DNA of 6,251 bases from Thermoplasmatales archaeon. GTDB lineage: Archaea > Thermoplasmatota > E2 > UBA202 > DSCA01. This document shows, one piece after another, positions 1-5,427 of this stretch. The stretch is taken from positions 1-6,251 of the forward strand of contig DSCA01000022.1 of assembly GCA_011049295.1 (NCBI GenBank). The letters are read 5' to 3'. The notes under the pieces were generated by a model. It was not told the origin of the DNA, did not search any database, and was given only the letters and a program-made list of their open reading frames with translations. Position numbers and translations under genes: made by a program. The first letter of the stretch is position 1. Every line of letters starts with the position of its first letter.

Positions 1-1
1 A

Positions 2-103
2 GAGATTACTGAGGGAATTGTAAAAAGAATAGGAAACGGAGCAATGGTACTGTCTTCTAAAAAACATATTGGAAAAAAGGTATATGTGTTAGTGAGAAAA
101 TAA
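2..103 (+). CDS. C-terminal end of a DUF2080-type transposon-associated protein (5' end outside window)
   Basis: An open frame enters from the left edge and gives 33 residues before a TAA at 101-103. The peptide contains VKRIGNGAMVLSSKKHIGKK and ends KVYVLVRK. This resembles the small archaeal 'putative transposon-encoded protein' family DUF2080, which typically reads GxVKxxGNxAxVxxPKxWxGKKVxV and is often found beside IS605-type transposases. Its function is unknown; the fold may resemble AbrB/SpoVT-like DNA-binding proteins, which is my inference. The segment is AT-rich (about 32% G+C over the first 100 bases), unlike the roughly 70% G+C genes to the right, which suggests it was acquired with a mobile element. 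No transposase is visible, since it would lie left of the window. The family call comes from a short peptide, so it is moderately confident. Confidence 0.65.
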   Translation, partial: EITEGIVKRIGNGAMVLSSKKHIGKKVYVLVRK

Positions 104-104
104 G

Positions 105-160
105 CTAATCATGCCACACAGCAGATCAGAAGATAAGCCTATAAAGCACTGCGTGATTAG
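105..160. repeat. Imperfect inverted repeat around the ogt promoter
   Basis: The left arm CTAATCATGC (105-114) and the right arm GCGTGATTAG (151-160) are reverse complements at 9 of 10 positions, separated by 36 bases. The pair lies between the transposon-associated gene and ogt and encloses the TATA-like box at 140-145. It could be an element end, a regulatory site or chance; the sequence alone does not decide. Confidence 0.35.
140..145 (+). promoter_or_regulatory. TATA-like box for ogt
   Basis: TATAAA in the context GCCTATAAAGC starts 25 bases before the ATG at 165. That is near the usual distance from an archaeal TATA box to the transcription start, so a leaderless or nearly leaderless ogt mRNA is plausible. 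This box is the main reason for preferring the ATG at 165 over the in-frame ATG at 111, which lies upstream of it. Confidence 0.5.
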
Positions 161-164
161 GTGC

Positions 165-638
165 ATGGAGCGCTATGATGTCGTCCCCGCTCCCTGGGGC
201 GATATTTTTGTGGTCTTCACGGAGCGGGGTATCACCCGTCTGTGTCTCACCGAGCAGCGGTTTCGAGAGGAATACGGCGAGGGCCTGCCCCGGCAAATGC
301 ACGGTGAGGCGCGGCGGCAGCTGGAGGACTACTTCGCCGGACGGCGGCGACAGTTCACCGTGCCCCTGGCCATGCGGGGAACACCCTTTCAGGGCCGGGT
401 GTGGCAGGCGCTGCTGGCCATCCCCTACGGCCAGACCCGGTCCTACGGCTGGGTGGCGGAGCGGATTGGCGTCCCCGGGGCCGGCCGGGCGGTGGGGAAT
501 GCGGTGGGGGCCAACCCCATACCCATCATGGTTCCCTGCCACCGGGTGGTGAGAGGCGACGGCAGCCTGGGGGGGTACCACTACGGCCCGGAGATGAAGC
601 GCCGGCTGCTAGACCTGGAGGCGGGAAAACAACTATAA
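165..638 (+). CDS. ogt: Methylated-DNA--protein-cysteine methyltransferase (O6-alkylguanine-DNA alkyltransferase)
   Basis: This suicide DNA-repair protein moves the alkyl group from O6-alkylguanine in DNA to its own cysteine. From the ATG at 165 it has 157 residues, normal for the single-domain archaeal and bacterial enzymes. The active-site motif IMVPCHRVV is at residues 121-129 with nucleophile Cys125 (codon 537-539). Before it lie the helix-turn-helix DNA-binding region PYGQTRSYGWVAERIG (about 87-102), the arginine finger in GRAVGNAVGANP (Arg109) and the Asn hinge (Asn117). The C-terminal LGGYHYGPEMKRRLLDLE is also typical. An in-frame ATG at 111 would add 18 residues, but those codons are AT-richer, look unlike the family, and precede the TATA-like box at 140-145, so I prefer 165. 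Neither start has a clear Shine-Dalgarno site. The gene ends 22 bases before the DNA polymerase start. Confidence 0.95.
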   Translation: MERYDVVPAPWGDIFVVFTERGITRLCLTEQRFREEYGEGLPRQMHGEARRQLEDYFAGRRRQFTVPLAMRGTPFQGRVWQALLAIPYGQTRSYGWVAERIGVPGAGRAVGNAVGANPIPIMVPCHRVVRGDGSLGGYHYGPEMKRRLLDLEAGKQL

Positions 639-639
639 G
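634..639 (+). promoter_or_regulatory. TATA-like box for the DNA polymerase gene
   Basis: TATAAG within AACTATAAGC overlaps the ogt stop codon and begins 27 bases before the polymerase ATG at 661. No Shine-Dalgarno sequence is seen just before that ATG. Together these suggest a leaderless transcript starting at or near 661, so the polymerase need not depend on read-through from ogt. The surroundings resemble the ogt box (CTATAAAGC against CTATAAGC). Confidence 0.45.
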
Positions 640-660
640 CAAGGCCGGCGTTAGCCCTGT

Positions 661-2265
661 ATGCTGGTCAACGTTTCTCCGAACTACCTCTACTGGAAGG
701 ACCTTCTGCAGCCCATCCGCGAGAAACACCGTCCCTACTTCCTGGCCTTTGCCCCCGCCGGCATGGACGTGGAGGAGGGACGAAAAAAGGTGGCCGACGC
801 CCTGGGAGACGACGAGCGGGTAGAGGAGATTGGCGGCGTGGAGAGATACCAGTCATTCTGGGACCAGCGGGTGAGCCGGGAGGTGTTCAGGGTGTACACC
901 GCCAAGTCCTACCTGGTGCCCGAGGTCAGCGACGACGTATTCCACCTGGGCCTGTACACGGCCGAGCACGACGTGCCCTACCATGAGAGGGCGCTGGTTG
1001 ACCTGGCGGCGGCCGGGGACTGGGTGTTTGACACCCGGGGTGGAGAGCAGAAGATGACGGTCACCGCCTACGACATCGAGATGACCCAGTATGGCCAGGT
1101 CCGGGAGGTGCCCATCGACATCATTGGTTACTACCAGTTCGATTTTTCCTTCCGGGCGCAGAAGGACCTGGACAGCGAGGATTTTTCCTTTCAGTTCATT
1201 GACTTTCCTGAGAGGGTGGAGGGCGAGGTGCAGCAGATGGTGGCCCACAGCGTGGAGGAGGAAATCGAGATGCTTCTCAAGATGTGTGACGTCCTGCAGA
1301 ATTCGGACATCATCACCGGCCACAACATCATCGGCTTTGACAACCTGCAGATCTACGAGCGCATCCAGTCCATTCTGAAGAATGCGGCCACCCTCTCCGA
1401 CCGGGAGGCTCAGCGCCTGCGTGTCTTCCTGGATACCTACGCCCGACGGGACCAGTCCTACCACTTTGGAACCCCCCAGACCACGGCCATTTTTTACCCG
1501 GCCAGCTTCGACACCCTGCAGGCGGCCCGCAAGTTTTACACCCTGGACAGCTATTCTCTGAGCAGCACGGCGGAGTTCCTGGGCGTGGGCATCCCCGACC
1601 GCCTGGACCTGGACCCGGAGGACCTGGCCCTGGACGAGCGGACCTTCCAGTACAATCGGGAGGACGTGAGGGAGCAGGCGGCCATAGCCATCTACCTCCT
1701 GCAGCAGGCCCTGCCCCTGGCCTTCACCACCGGCATGCCCTTCGAGCTGCTTCTTCCCTCCGGGGCCACCAAGATGTGGGATTTCATGGCCATGATTCGG
1801 GCCGCCAAGCACAGAAAGATTATGCCGGCCACCTGCCGGGCCCTGGACGTGGCATCCGCCGTGGGCACCATGGGTGCCACCAAGCAGGAGATAGCCCCAG
1901 GCGGCGAGGAGCAACGCCGAAAAGGAGGTGCTGCGGGTGGCCAAATACGGCGAGGAGATGCCGGACTGGGTGGAGTATCCCTTCCTCCTCTACGACCAGC
2001 GCACCAGGGGCATCGCCTATCATTTCCCCGGGGGGATGACCATCAAGCCGGACCGGGATGCAGATTCCCATTTCGTCCCCTGGTACCACGTGGTGGTGGC
2101 GGACGTGGGGGCCATGTATCCCACCATTTTGAAGGCGGTGAACGCCGGGGCGGACACCGTGCGGCTGGCCCGAAAAGGCGAGGAGCCGGACGACTGGGTG
2201 TGGCTGAAAAAGGTGCCGGACCGCTTCCTGCAGCTGGACCTGCAGACCCGGGAGGCCACCGATGA
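661..2265 (+). CDS. polB: Family B DNA polymerase, N-terminal part (exonuclease half), frameshifted
   Basis: The first part of a replicative-type family B DNA polymerase holds the N-terminal domain and the 3'-5' proofreading exonuclease. An N-terminal region is followed by the family-like stretch FRVYTAKSYLVPEVSDD (about residues 76-92). Exo I is YDIEM (137-141, Asp138 and Glu140). Exo II is GHNIIGFDN (220-228, Asn222 and Asp227). Exo III is YNRED (331-335, Tyr331 and Asp335). All expected exonuclease acids are present, so proofreading looks intact. Sequence that fits the family stops near residue 412 (base 1896). Beyond that this frame reads Gly/Arg-rich nonsense to the stop at 2265 while the true sequence continues one frame over. 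Joining the halves by dropping one C from the run at 1895-1898 gives a 916-residue protein, longer than the roughly 775-residue Pyrococcus enzyme. The break may be a sequencing error, a real mutation, or a split or recoded gene. Confidence 0.9.
   Translation: MLVNVSPNYLYWKDLLQPIREKHRPYFLAFAPAGMDVEEGRKKVADALGDDERVEEIGGVERYQSFWDQRVSREVFRVYTAKSYLVPEVSDDVFHLGLYTAEHDVPYHERALVDLAAAGDWVFDTRGGEQKMTVTAYDIEMTQYGQVREVPIDIIGYYQFDFSFRAQKDLDSEDFSFQFIDFPERVEGEVQQMVAHSVEEEIEMLLKMCDVLQNSDIITGHNIIGFDNLQIYERIQSILKNAATLSDREAQRLRVFLDTYARRDQSYHFGTPQTTAIFYPASFDTLQAARKFYTLDSYSLSSTAEFLGVGIPDRLDLDPEDLALDERTFQYNREDVREQAAIAIYLLQQALPLAFTTGMPFELLLPSGATKMWDFMAMIRAAKHRKIMPATCRALDVASAVGTMGATKQEIAPGGEEQRRKGGAAGGQIRRGDAGLGGVSLPPLRPAHQGHRLSFPRGDDHQAGPGCRFPFRPLVPRGGGGRGGHVSHHFEGGERRGGHRAAGPKRRGAGRLGVAEKGAGPLPAAGPADPGGHR
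1895..1939 (+). other. Frame break in the polymerase gene with an internal Shine-Dalgarno-like site
   Basis: The exonuclease half and the palm half are in different frames. The downstream frame opens right after a TAG at 1892-1894, so the switch must occur after that. Removing one C from CCCC (1895-1898) converts ...QEIAPGGEEQ into the plausible ...QEIAQAARSNAEKEVLRVAKYGEE with no stop. Just downstream, AGGAGGTG (1923-1930) is an eight-base match to the anti-Shine-Dalgarno end of archaeal 16S rRNA and lies 6 bases before an in-frame GTG at 1937-1939. The site could allow separate translation of the second half, or could simply reflect the codons for Lys-Glu-Val (AAG GAG GTG). Confidence 0.7.
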
Positions 2266-3412
2266 TTTCGTGGACAAGGGCCTGATGATTGGAGTCAAGA
2301 TAGCTCCCCTGCCGGGTCTGGTCAACCTGGCCATGACCGGCATTCTCAACGTCATCAACAAGACCAAGAGCGAAATGAAGCGGGCCTCCGGAGAGGAGCA
2401 GCACCGCCTGGCCATGATGTATCAGTCGCTGAAGGGGGCCCGCAACGCCGGCACCCACGGCATTCTGTCCGCTCCCCGGGTTTCCTGCCGCCAGTTCAAC
2501 CTGTGGGGGGCGGCCCTGATCACCACCAAGGGCCAGCAGATTCTCTCCGACACCCTGCACATCCTCAACGACCGGGGGGCGCGGGTGGTGTACGGGGACA
2601 CGGACGGCATCTATGTGGCCACCTCCCGCTCCGCCTCCCCCCGGCTGGCCCGGGTCCTGGGCATCGACCCACCGGCCCAGAGATGGATTATCCAGCCCGA
2701 GGAGGCCCTGAAGACCATCCAGTACTGCAACCGGAAGTGGCGGGAGGAGCTCAACTATCCGGAGTTCGAACTGGAGCCGGAGGAGCACGAGGCCATGATC
2801 TTCGTGAAACACAAAAATTATCTCATCTTCGACGTGGAGGACGACCGGGTGGAGATGACCACAAAGGGAAACAACTTCAAGGGCAGCGACAAGCCGGATA
2901 TCGCCCGCATGGTGCTCAGGGACATCATGGTGGACGTCCTGCGGGAAAACGCCTCCTGGCAGAGTGAGGAGGAGGCCCGCCGCAACATCAAGACCTCCAT
3001 CAAAAAGATAACGGCGGAGAAGGTAGCCAGCCTGGACATCGAGAGCTTCGACCTGGATGCCTTCACCCTGGTGCAGTCGGTGGCCCCGCCGGGGCGGTAC
3101 AAGCCCAATCCCAATGGCTCGGACTCGGTGTACTGCCAGCGGGCCAGGGCCCTAGAAAAACTGGTGGGACGCATCAATGCCCGCCGCAAATTCAGATTCG
3201 TAATCACCAAGCAGCCCCTGCCCGGCATCCCCAATCCCACCAAGAGCGGGGTGAAGCCCATCCACTACATGTATCCCGTGGAGCTGCTGCAGAGCCGCCA
3301 CCAGATGGACCTCGACTGGTATACGGACATGATAAAGAACTTCGTCCGGGGGGCCTTCGGCCTCCCCGACCTGGACCTCAAGGAGCAATATGGACTGGAC
3401 CGGTGGATGTAA
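1928..3412 (+). CDS. polB: Family B DNA polymerase, C-terminal part (palm, fingers, thumb), frameshifted
   Basis: This is the polymerase half of the same enzyme. Its frame is open from 1895; GTG codons at 1928 and 1937 are the only plausible independent starts, and I think it is more likely the continuation of the upstream half. In joined numbering (916 residues), motif A is DVGAMYPTI (481-489), motif B is KGARNAGTHG (591-600), motif C is YGDTDGIY (644-651, Asp646 and Asp648) and the KxY-type element is KHKNY (716-720). The catalytic aspartates of motifs A and C are kept, so activity is expected. The motifs are nevertheless atypical: Ser is Ala in motif A, the NSxYG of motif B is NAGTHG, and the residue after GDTD is Gly. 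The protein ends in QYGLDRWM, which fits a PCNA-interacting peptide like that ending archaeal PolB enzymes. This and the intact thumb region argue against a decaying pseudogene. Confidence 0.9.
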   Translation: MLRVAKYGEEMPDWVEYPFLLYDQRTRGIAYHFPGGMTIKPDRDADSHFVPWYHVVVADVGAMYPTILKAVNAGADTVRLARKGEEPDDWVWLKKVPDRFLQLDLQTREATDDFVDKGLMIGVKIAPLPGLVNLAMTGILNVINKTKSEMKRASGEEQHRLAMMYQSLKGARNAGTHGILSAPRVSCRQFNLWGAALITTKGQQILSDTLHILNDRGARVVYGDTDGIYVATSRSASPRLARVLGIDPPAQRWIIQPEEALKTIQYCNRKWREELNYPEFELEPEEHEAMIFVKHKNYLIFDVEDDRVEMTTKGNNFKGSDKPDIARMVLRDIMVDVLRENASWQSEEEARRNIKTSIKKITAEKVASLDIESFDLDAFTLVQSVAPPGRYKPNPNGSDSVYCQRARALEKLVGRINARRKFRFVITKQPLPGIPNPTKSGVKPIHYMYPVELLQSRHQMDLDWYTDMIKNFVRGAFGLPDLDLKEQYGLDRWM

Positions 3413-3421
3413 ACAGAAACG

Positions 3422-3462
3422 TTTAAAAAACGCCGGCGGCTTCTTGCTCAACGAGAGAGGGG
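3422..3462 (+). promoter_or_regulatory. Likely promoter and ribosome-binding site of the lipid synthase gene
   Basis: The 53-base gap after the polymerase stop holds an AT-rich TATA-like tract TTTAAAAAA (3422-3430). Transcription starting about 27 bases downstream would leave a short leader. That leader contains a purine-rich Shine-Dalgarno-like GAGGGG (3457-3462) 3 bases before the ATG at 3466. No terminator-like hairpin or T-run is visible in the gap. Confidence 0.4.
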
Positions 3463-3465
3463 ACC

Positions 3466-4200
3466 ATGAGCGTGATAGGTACCTGGCTGAGTGAAAACGG
3501 TAGACTCCATTTTTCGCTGATTGACCCTGACTCCCAGCCACCGCAGGAGGCAGGAAAAAAAGCAGCGTTATGTGCTGACTACGGCACCGACGCCATCATG
3601 GTGGGGGGCACCACCGTGGAATCCCGGCAACAGGTATACGAGACGGTGGCGGCCATCAAGAATGCCACCGACCTGCCGGTGATTCTGTTTCCCAACTCCG
3701 GAGCCTTCCTGGTGGACAACGCCGACTACCTTTTTTTCATGAGCCTGCTCAACTCCACCAACCCCATGCACAAGTTCACCGAGCAACTGGAGGGGGCACC
3801 CATCGTCAAGAAACTGGGCATCACCCCCATACCCACCGGCTACATGGTGATTAGCACCTCCCCCCGTCCCACCACGGTGGAAAAGAAAACCCAGCTGGAC
3901 AAAATCACCTACGACGACGTGGAAAAGGCGGTCAAATACGCCCTGTACACCCAGTTCACCGGCATGCACGTGCTGTACATGGACGCCGGGTCCAATCCCC
4001 AGCAGCCCATCAGCAGCCAGATGATATCCCAGGTCAGGGACAGCATCAGCATCCCCCTGATTGTGGGAGGAGGTATTCGCAGCGCGGACACCGCCCGGGA
4101 AAAAGTAGAAGCGGGAGCCGACATCATCGTCACCGGCACCGCGGTGGAGGAAAACATCCGCTCGGTGAAAACTATCATCCAGGCCATCAAGGAAAAATAG
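3466..4200 (+). CDS. Geranylgeranylglyceryl phosphate synthase (GGGP synthase)
   Basis: This prenyltransferase joins geranylgeranyl diphosphate to sn-glycerol-1-phosphate, making the first ether bond of archaeal membrane lipids. It is a Mg2+-dependent TIM-barrel enzyme at the cytoplasmic face of the membrane. The 244-residue length is typical. Visible family motifs are HFSLIDPD (15-22, metal-binding acids near Asp20 and Asp22), AIMVGGTT (43-50), LFPNSG (74-79), PTGYMV (123-128), YMDAGSNP (171-178), VGGGIRS (200-206, phosphate-binding) and DIIVTGTAVEE (219-229). The segment FFMSLLNSTNP (90-100) fits the larger archaeal group rather than the short bacterial PcrB heptaprenyl enzymes. One oddity is Asp173, where I expect the family's usual Glu (YLEAGSG-like). 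The gene converges on the minus-strand operon, with only 8 bases between the two stop codons. Confidence 0.95.
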   Translation: MSVIGTWLSENGRLHFSLIDPDSQPPQEAGKKAALCADYGTDAIMVGGTTVESRQQVYETVAAIKNATDLPVILFPNSGAFLVDNADYLFFMSLLNSTNPMHKFTEQLEGAPIVKKLGITPIPTGYMVISTSPRPTTVEKKTQLDKITYDDVEKAVKYALYTQFTGMHVLYMDAGSNPQQPISSQMISQVRDSISIPLIVGGGIRSADTAREKVEAGADIIVTGTAVEENIRSVKTIIQAIKEK

Positions 4201-4208
4201 GGCGGATT

Positions 4209-4778
4209 CTACTGTTTGCCGTATGACTCGCCGGTTTTGATGCCCGTGGCAATCAGGTGGGCCACCCGGATGGGCTCGGGGATGGCTCCCCGAACGATGC
4301 TTATCTCGAGGATTTCTGTGGCCTCCTCGATGGACACCCCGAAGGGCTTGACGTACAGGGGGTACTCCAGGGCCACGGCGTGCATCTCTCCTTTTTGCAG
4401 AACCTCCCAGCGGGTCTCCCAGTCGTCAAAGTGCTGCTGGAGAGCACTGACCAGGGCCCGGGGGTCCGGCTGATTGGCGGTGACCGTCATCACCGGCACT
4501 CCGGTGACCTGAAAAATGTATTCGCCGTCCACCACATTGAAGCCCCCCAGGGCGCCCCCGTCAATCATGATGGCCCGCAGCTGGCAGCGGTGCCTGGACC
4601 GCCGCACCATGTCGGCTATGGCCCGGCTGGCATCTGTTCCATCCACGGTGATGGTGGTGCGCAACACCCCCTCCAAGTAATGGTTGCCCCGCATCACCGC
4701 CCCGATGATGTCCACGGTTTCGTGGGCAAAGGAAAAGGGCAGGTCGTCGATTCCCAGGATGCGGATTTCGGGCTTCAT
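4209..4778 (-). CDS. DUF99 / UPF0215 family protein, possible endonuclease-V-like nuclease
   Basis: The 189-residue protein matches the archaeal DUF99 (UPF0215) family throughout. It opens with RILGIDDLPFS, followed by VMRGNHYLEGVLRTTITVDG, then SRHRCQLRAIMIDGGALGGF, NVVDGEYIFQVTGVPVMTV and the C-terminal AIPEPIRVAHLIATGIKTGE. Family members are structurally related to endonuclease V, and some databases label them endonuclease dU, so a role in repair of deaminated DNA is possible but not shown here. The acids in the GIDD and MIDGG motifs are the candidate metal ligands. I chose the ATG at 4778, because the frame continues upstream only as arginine-rich antisense-looking sequence. Its ATG overlaps the pth2 stop in an ATGA, so translation is probably coupled. 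It is the last gene of the minus-strand operon. Confidence 0.9.
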   Translation of the reverse strand: MKPEIRILGIDDLPFSFAHETVDIIGAVMRGNHYLEGVLRTTITVDGTDASRAIADMVRRSRHRCQLRAIMIDGGALGGFNVVDGEYIFQVTGVPVMTVTANQPDPRALVSALQQHFDDWETRWEVLQKGEMHAVALEYPLYVKPFGVSIEEATEILEISIVRGAIPEPIRVAHLIATGIKTGESYGKQ

Positions 4779-5119
4779 TTCAGGGGAAGCTGACCTGTTA
4801 TCTTGTCGATTTTGCTGTCCTCGGCGGGCCCGATGGCCAGGGCGGTGAGGGTGCCCGGAGGCAGCTCGGTGCGGCCGGCGTCCCGGATGAGAGCGGTGCA
4901 CAGCTTCATGGAGCCTGCCTTGGCCTTCAGACGCAGAATGTCTGCCTCGCTGGCCCTGAGGACCACCTTTTTTTGTCCCTCGTCCAGCCACTTCTGCAGC
5001 AGGGAGGGGCTTTTTTTGCTGAGCGTGAGGGCGCAGTCCACGGCGGCATGGGCCACCTGGGCGGCCAGTTTGCCCGGCGACAGGTCGATGTCGTTGGTGA
5101 CGATAGCCATCTTATACAC
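4775..5119 (-). CDS. pth2: Peptidyl-tRNA hydrolase, archaeal/eukaryotic type (Pth2)
   Basis: Pth2 cleaves the ester bond of peptidyl-tRNAs that drop off ribosomes, freeing tRNA for reuse. The 114 residues are full length for the family. The N-terminal strand and helix MYKMAIVTNDIDLSPGKLAA continue into QVAHAAV (21-27), the family's signature helix, with catalytic-lysine candidate Lys17. Later come IRDAGRTELPPGT (78-90) and LAIGPAEDSKIDKITGQLPL (94-113), both diagnostic. The start is probably GTG at 5119-5117, because it restores the usual MYKM opening and has AGGAG (5127-5131) 7 bases upstream. The alternative ATG at 5110 would be too far from that site. The start overlaps the end of the PRC-barrel gene by 8 bases, and the stop overlaps the DUF99 start by 4, so all three are probably co-transcribed. 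Confidence 0.95.
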   Translation of the reverse strand: MYKMAIVTNDIDLSPGKLAAQVAHAAVDCALTLSKKSPSLLQKWLDEGQKKVVLRASEADILRLKAKAGSMKLCTALIRDAGRTELPPGTLTALAIGPAEDSKIDKITGQLPLK

Positions 5120-5381
5120 GTTTCCACTCCTGGGCCATATCCCGGGCCCGCTCCCACTGCACCACCCCCCGCACCCGCAGCTCGTCGTCCACTTCCTCCA
5201 CGTGGGCCAGGGGAACAGCGTAGTAGTCGCTGCCCCGCTTGATGATCAGCAGGTCCTTGTGCACGGATATGCTCTCCCCTATCCGGTTGCCATCCTTGTC
5301 AATCACGAATCGGGAGAGCAGGGCGAAGGAACGCCTCTTTTTCATGCCGCTCAGAGCCAGGAGGAACGTCAGGGCAAACAT
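5112..5381 (-). CDS. Small PRC-barrel domain protein
   Basis: The reading frame gives 89 residues with one PRC-barrel-like beta domain at about 24-70: SRFVIDKDGNRIGESIS, then HKDLLIIKRGSDYYAVP, then HVEEVDDELRV. PRC-barrel domains occur in RimM (ribosome maturation), in photosynthetic reaction centre H subunits and as many small archaeal proteins of unknown role. No RimM N-terminal domain is present, so no specific function can be assigned. After the barrel comes a charged tail (VQWERARDMAQEWKR). The ATG at 5381 adds a short hydrophobic stretch (FALTFLLAL) before a second in-frame Met at 5345, which begins MKKRRSFALLSR. Either could be the true start, as neither has a clear ribosome-binding site. 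This is the first gene of the three-gene minus-strand operon, and its last codons carry the pth2 Shine-Dalgarno site. Confidence 0.75.
   Translation of the reverse strand: MFALTFLLALSGMKKRRSFALLSRFVIDKDGNRIGESISVHKDLLIIKRGSDYYAVPLAHVEEVDDELRVRGVVQWERARDMAQEWKRV
5127..5131 (-). promoter_or_regulatory. Shine-Dalgarno site that sets the pth2 GTG start
   Basis: Reading the minus strand, AGGAG lies inside the 3' end of the PRC-barrel gene, 7 bases before the GTG at 5119. The spacing suits GTG 5119 better than ATG 5110 (16 bases), which decides the start. Confidence 0.55.
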
Positions 5382-5427
5382 GGTACGTCAACTGGATATA
5401 TAAATGGCGGGTGTATACTTAAACTTG
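5382..5427. promoter_or_regulatory. Divergent promoter region between the PRC-barrel operon and geranylgeranyl reductase
   Basis: The 46 bases between the two divergent start codons are AT-rich against a GC-rich background. TATATAAAT (5397-5405) reads as a TATA-like box on both strands. On the plus strand its TATAAA core begins 29 bases before the reductase ATG at 5428, fitting a leaderless or nearly leaderless mRNA. On the minus strand TTTATATA begins 23 bases before the ATG at 5381. A second AT-rich patch, GTATACTTAAAC (5412-5423), could serve as an alternative box for the minus-strand operon, leaving a short leader. Confidence 0.5.

Noticed and set aside
111..164. Longer ogt start at ATG 111
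   Set aside because: The 18 extra residues do not resemble the family, and the TATA-like box at 140-145 lies inside them. I kept 165, though 111 is not excluded.
853..1944. 363-residue open frame on the minus strand opposite the polymerase exonuclease half
   Set aside because: It is rich in Gly, His, Val and Leu with no recognisable motif. It lies fully opposite a well-supported gene and is expected from GC-rich codon usage.
1820..2812. 330-residue open frame on the minus strand opposite the polymerase palm region
   Set aside because: It has the same antisense composition and no domain, and the opposite strand carries the catalytic motifs.
4779..4991. Upstream extension of the DUF99 frame to 4991
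   Set aside because: The added 71 residues are Arg/Gly/His-rich and antisense-like, and overlap pth2. The ATG at 4778 gives the normal family N-terminus and an ATGA overlap.
5404..5427. In-frame upstream ATG at 5404 for the reductase
   Set aside because: It overlaps the TATA-like box and would add eight residues before the usual DVIVVGGG opening.
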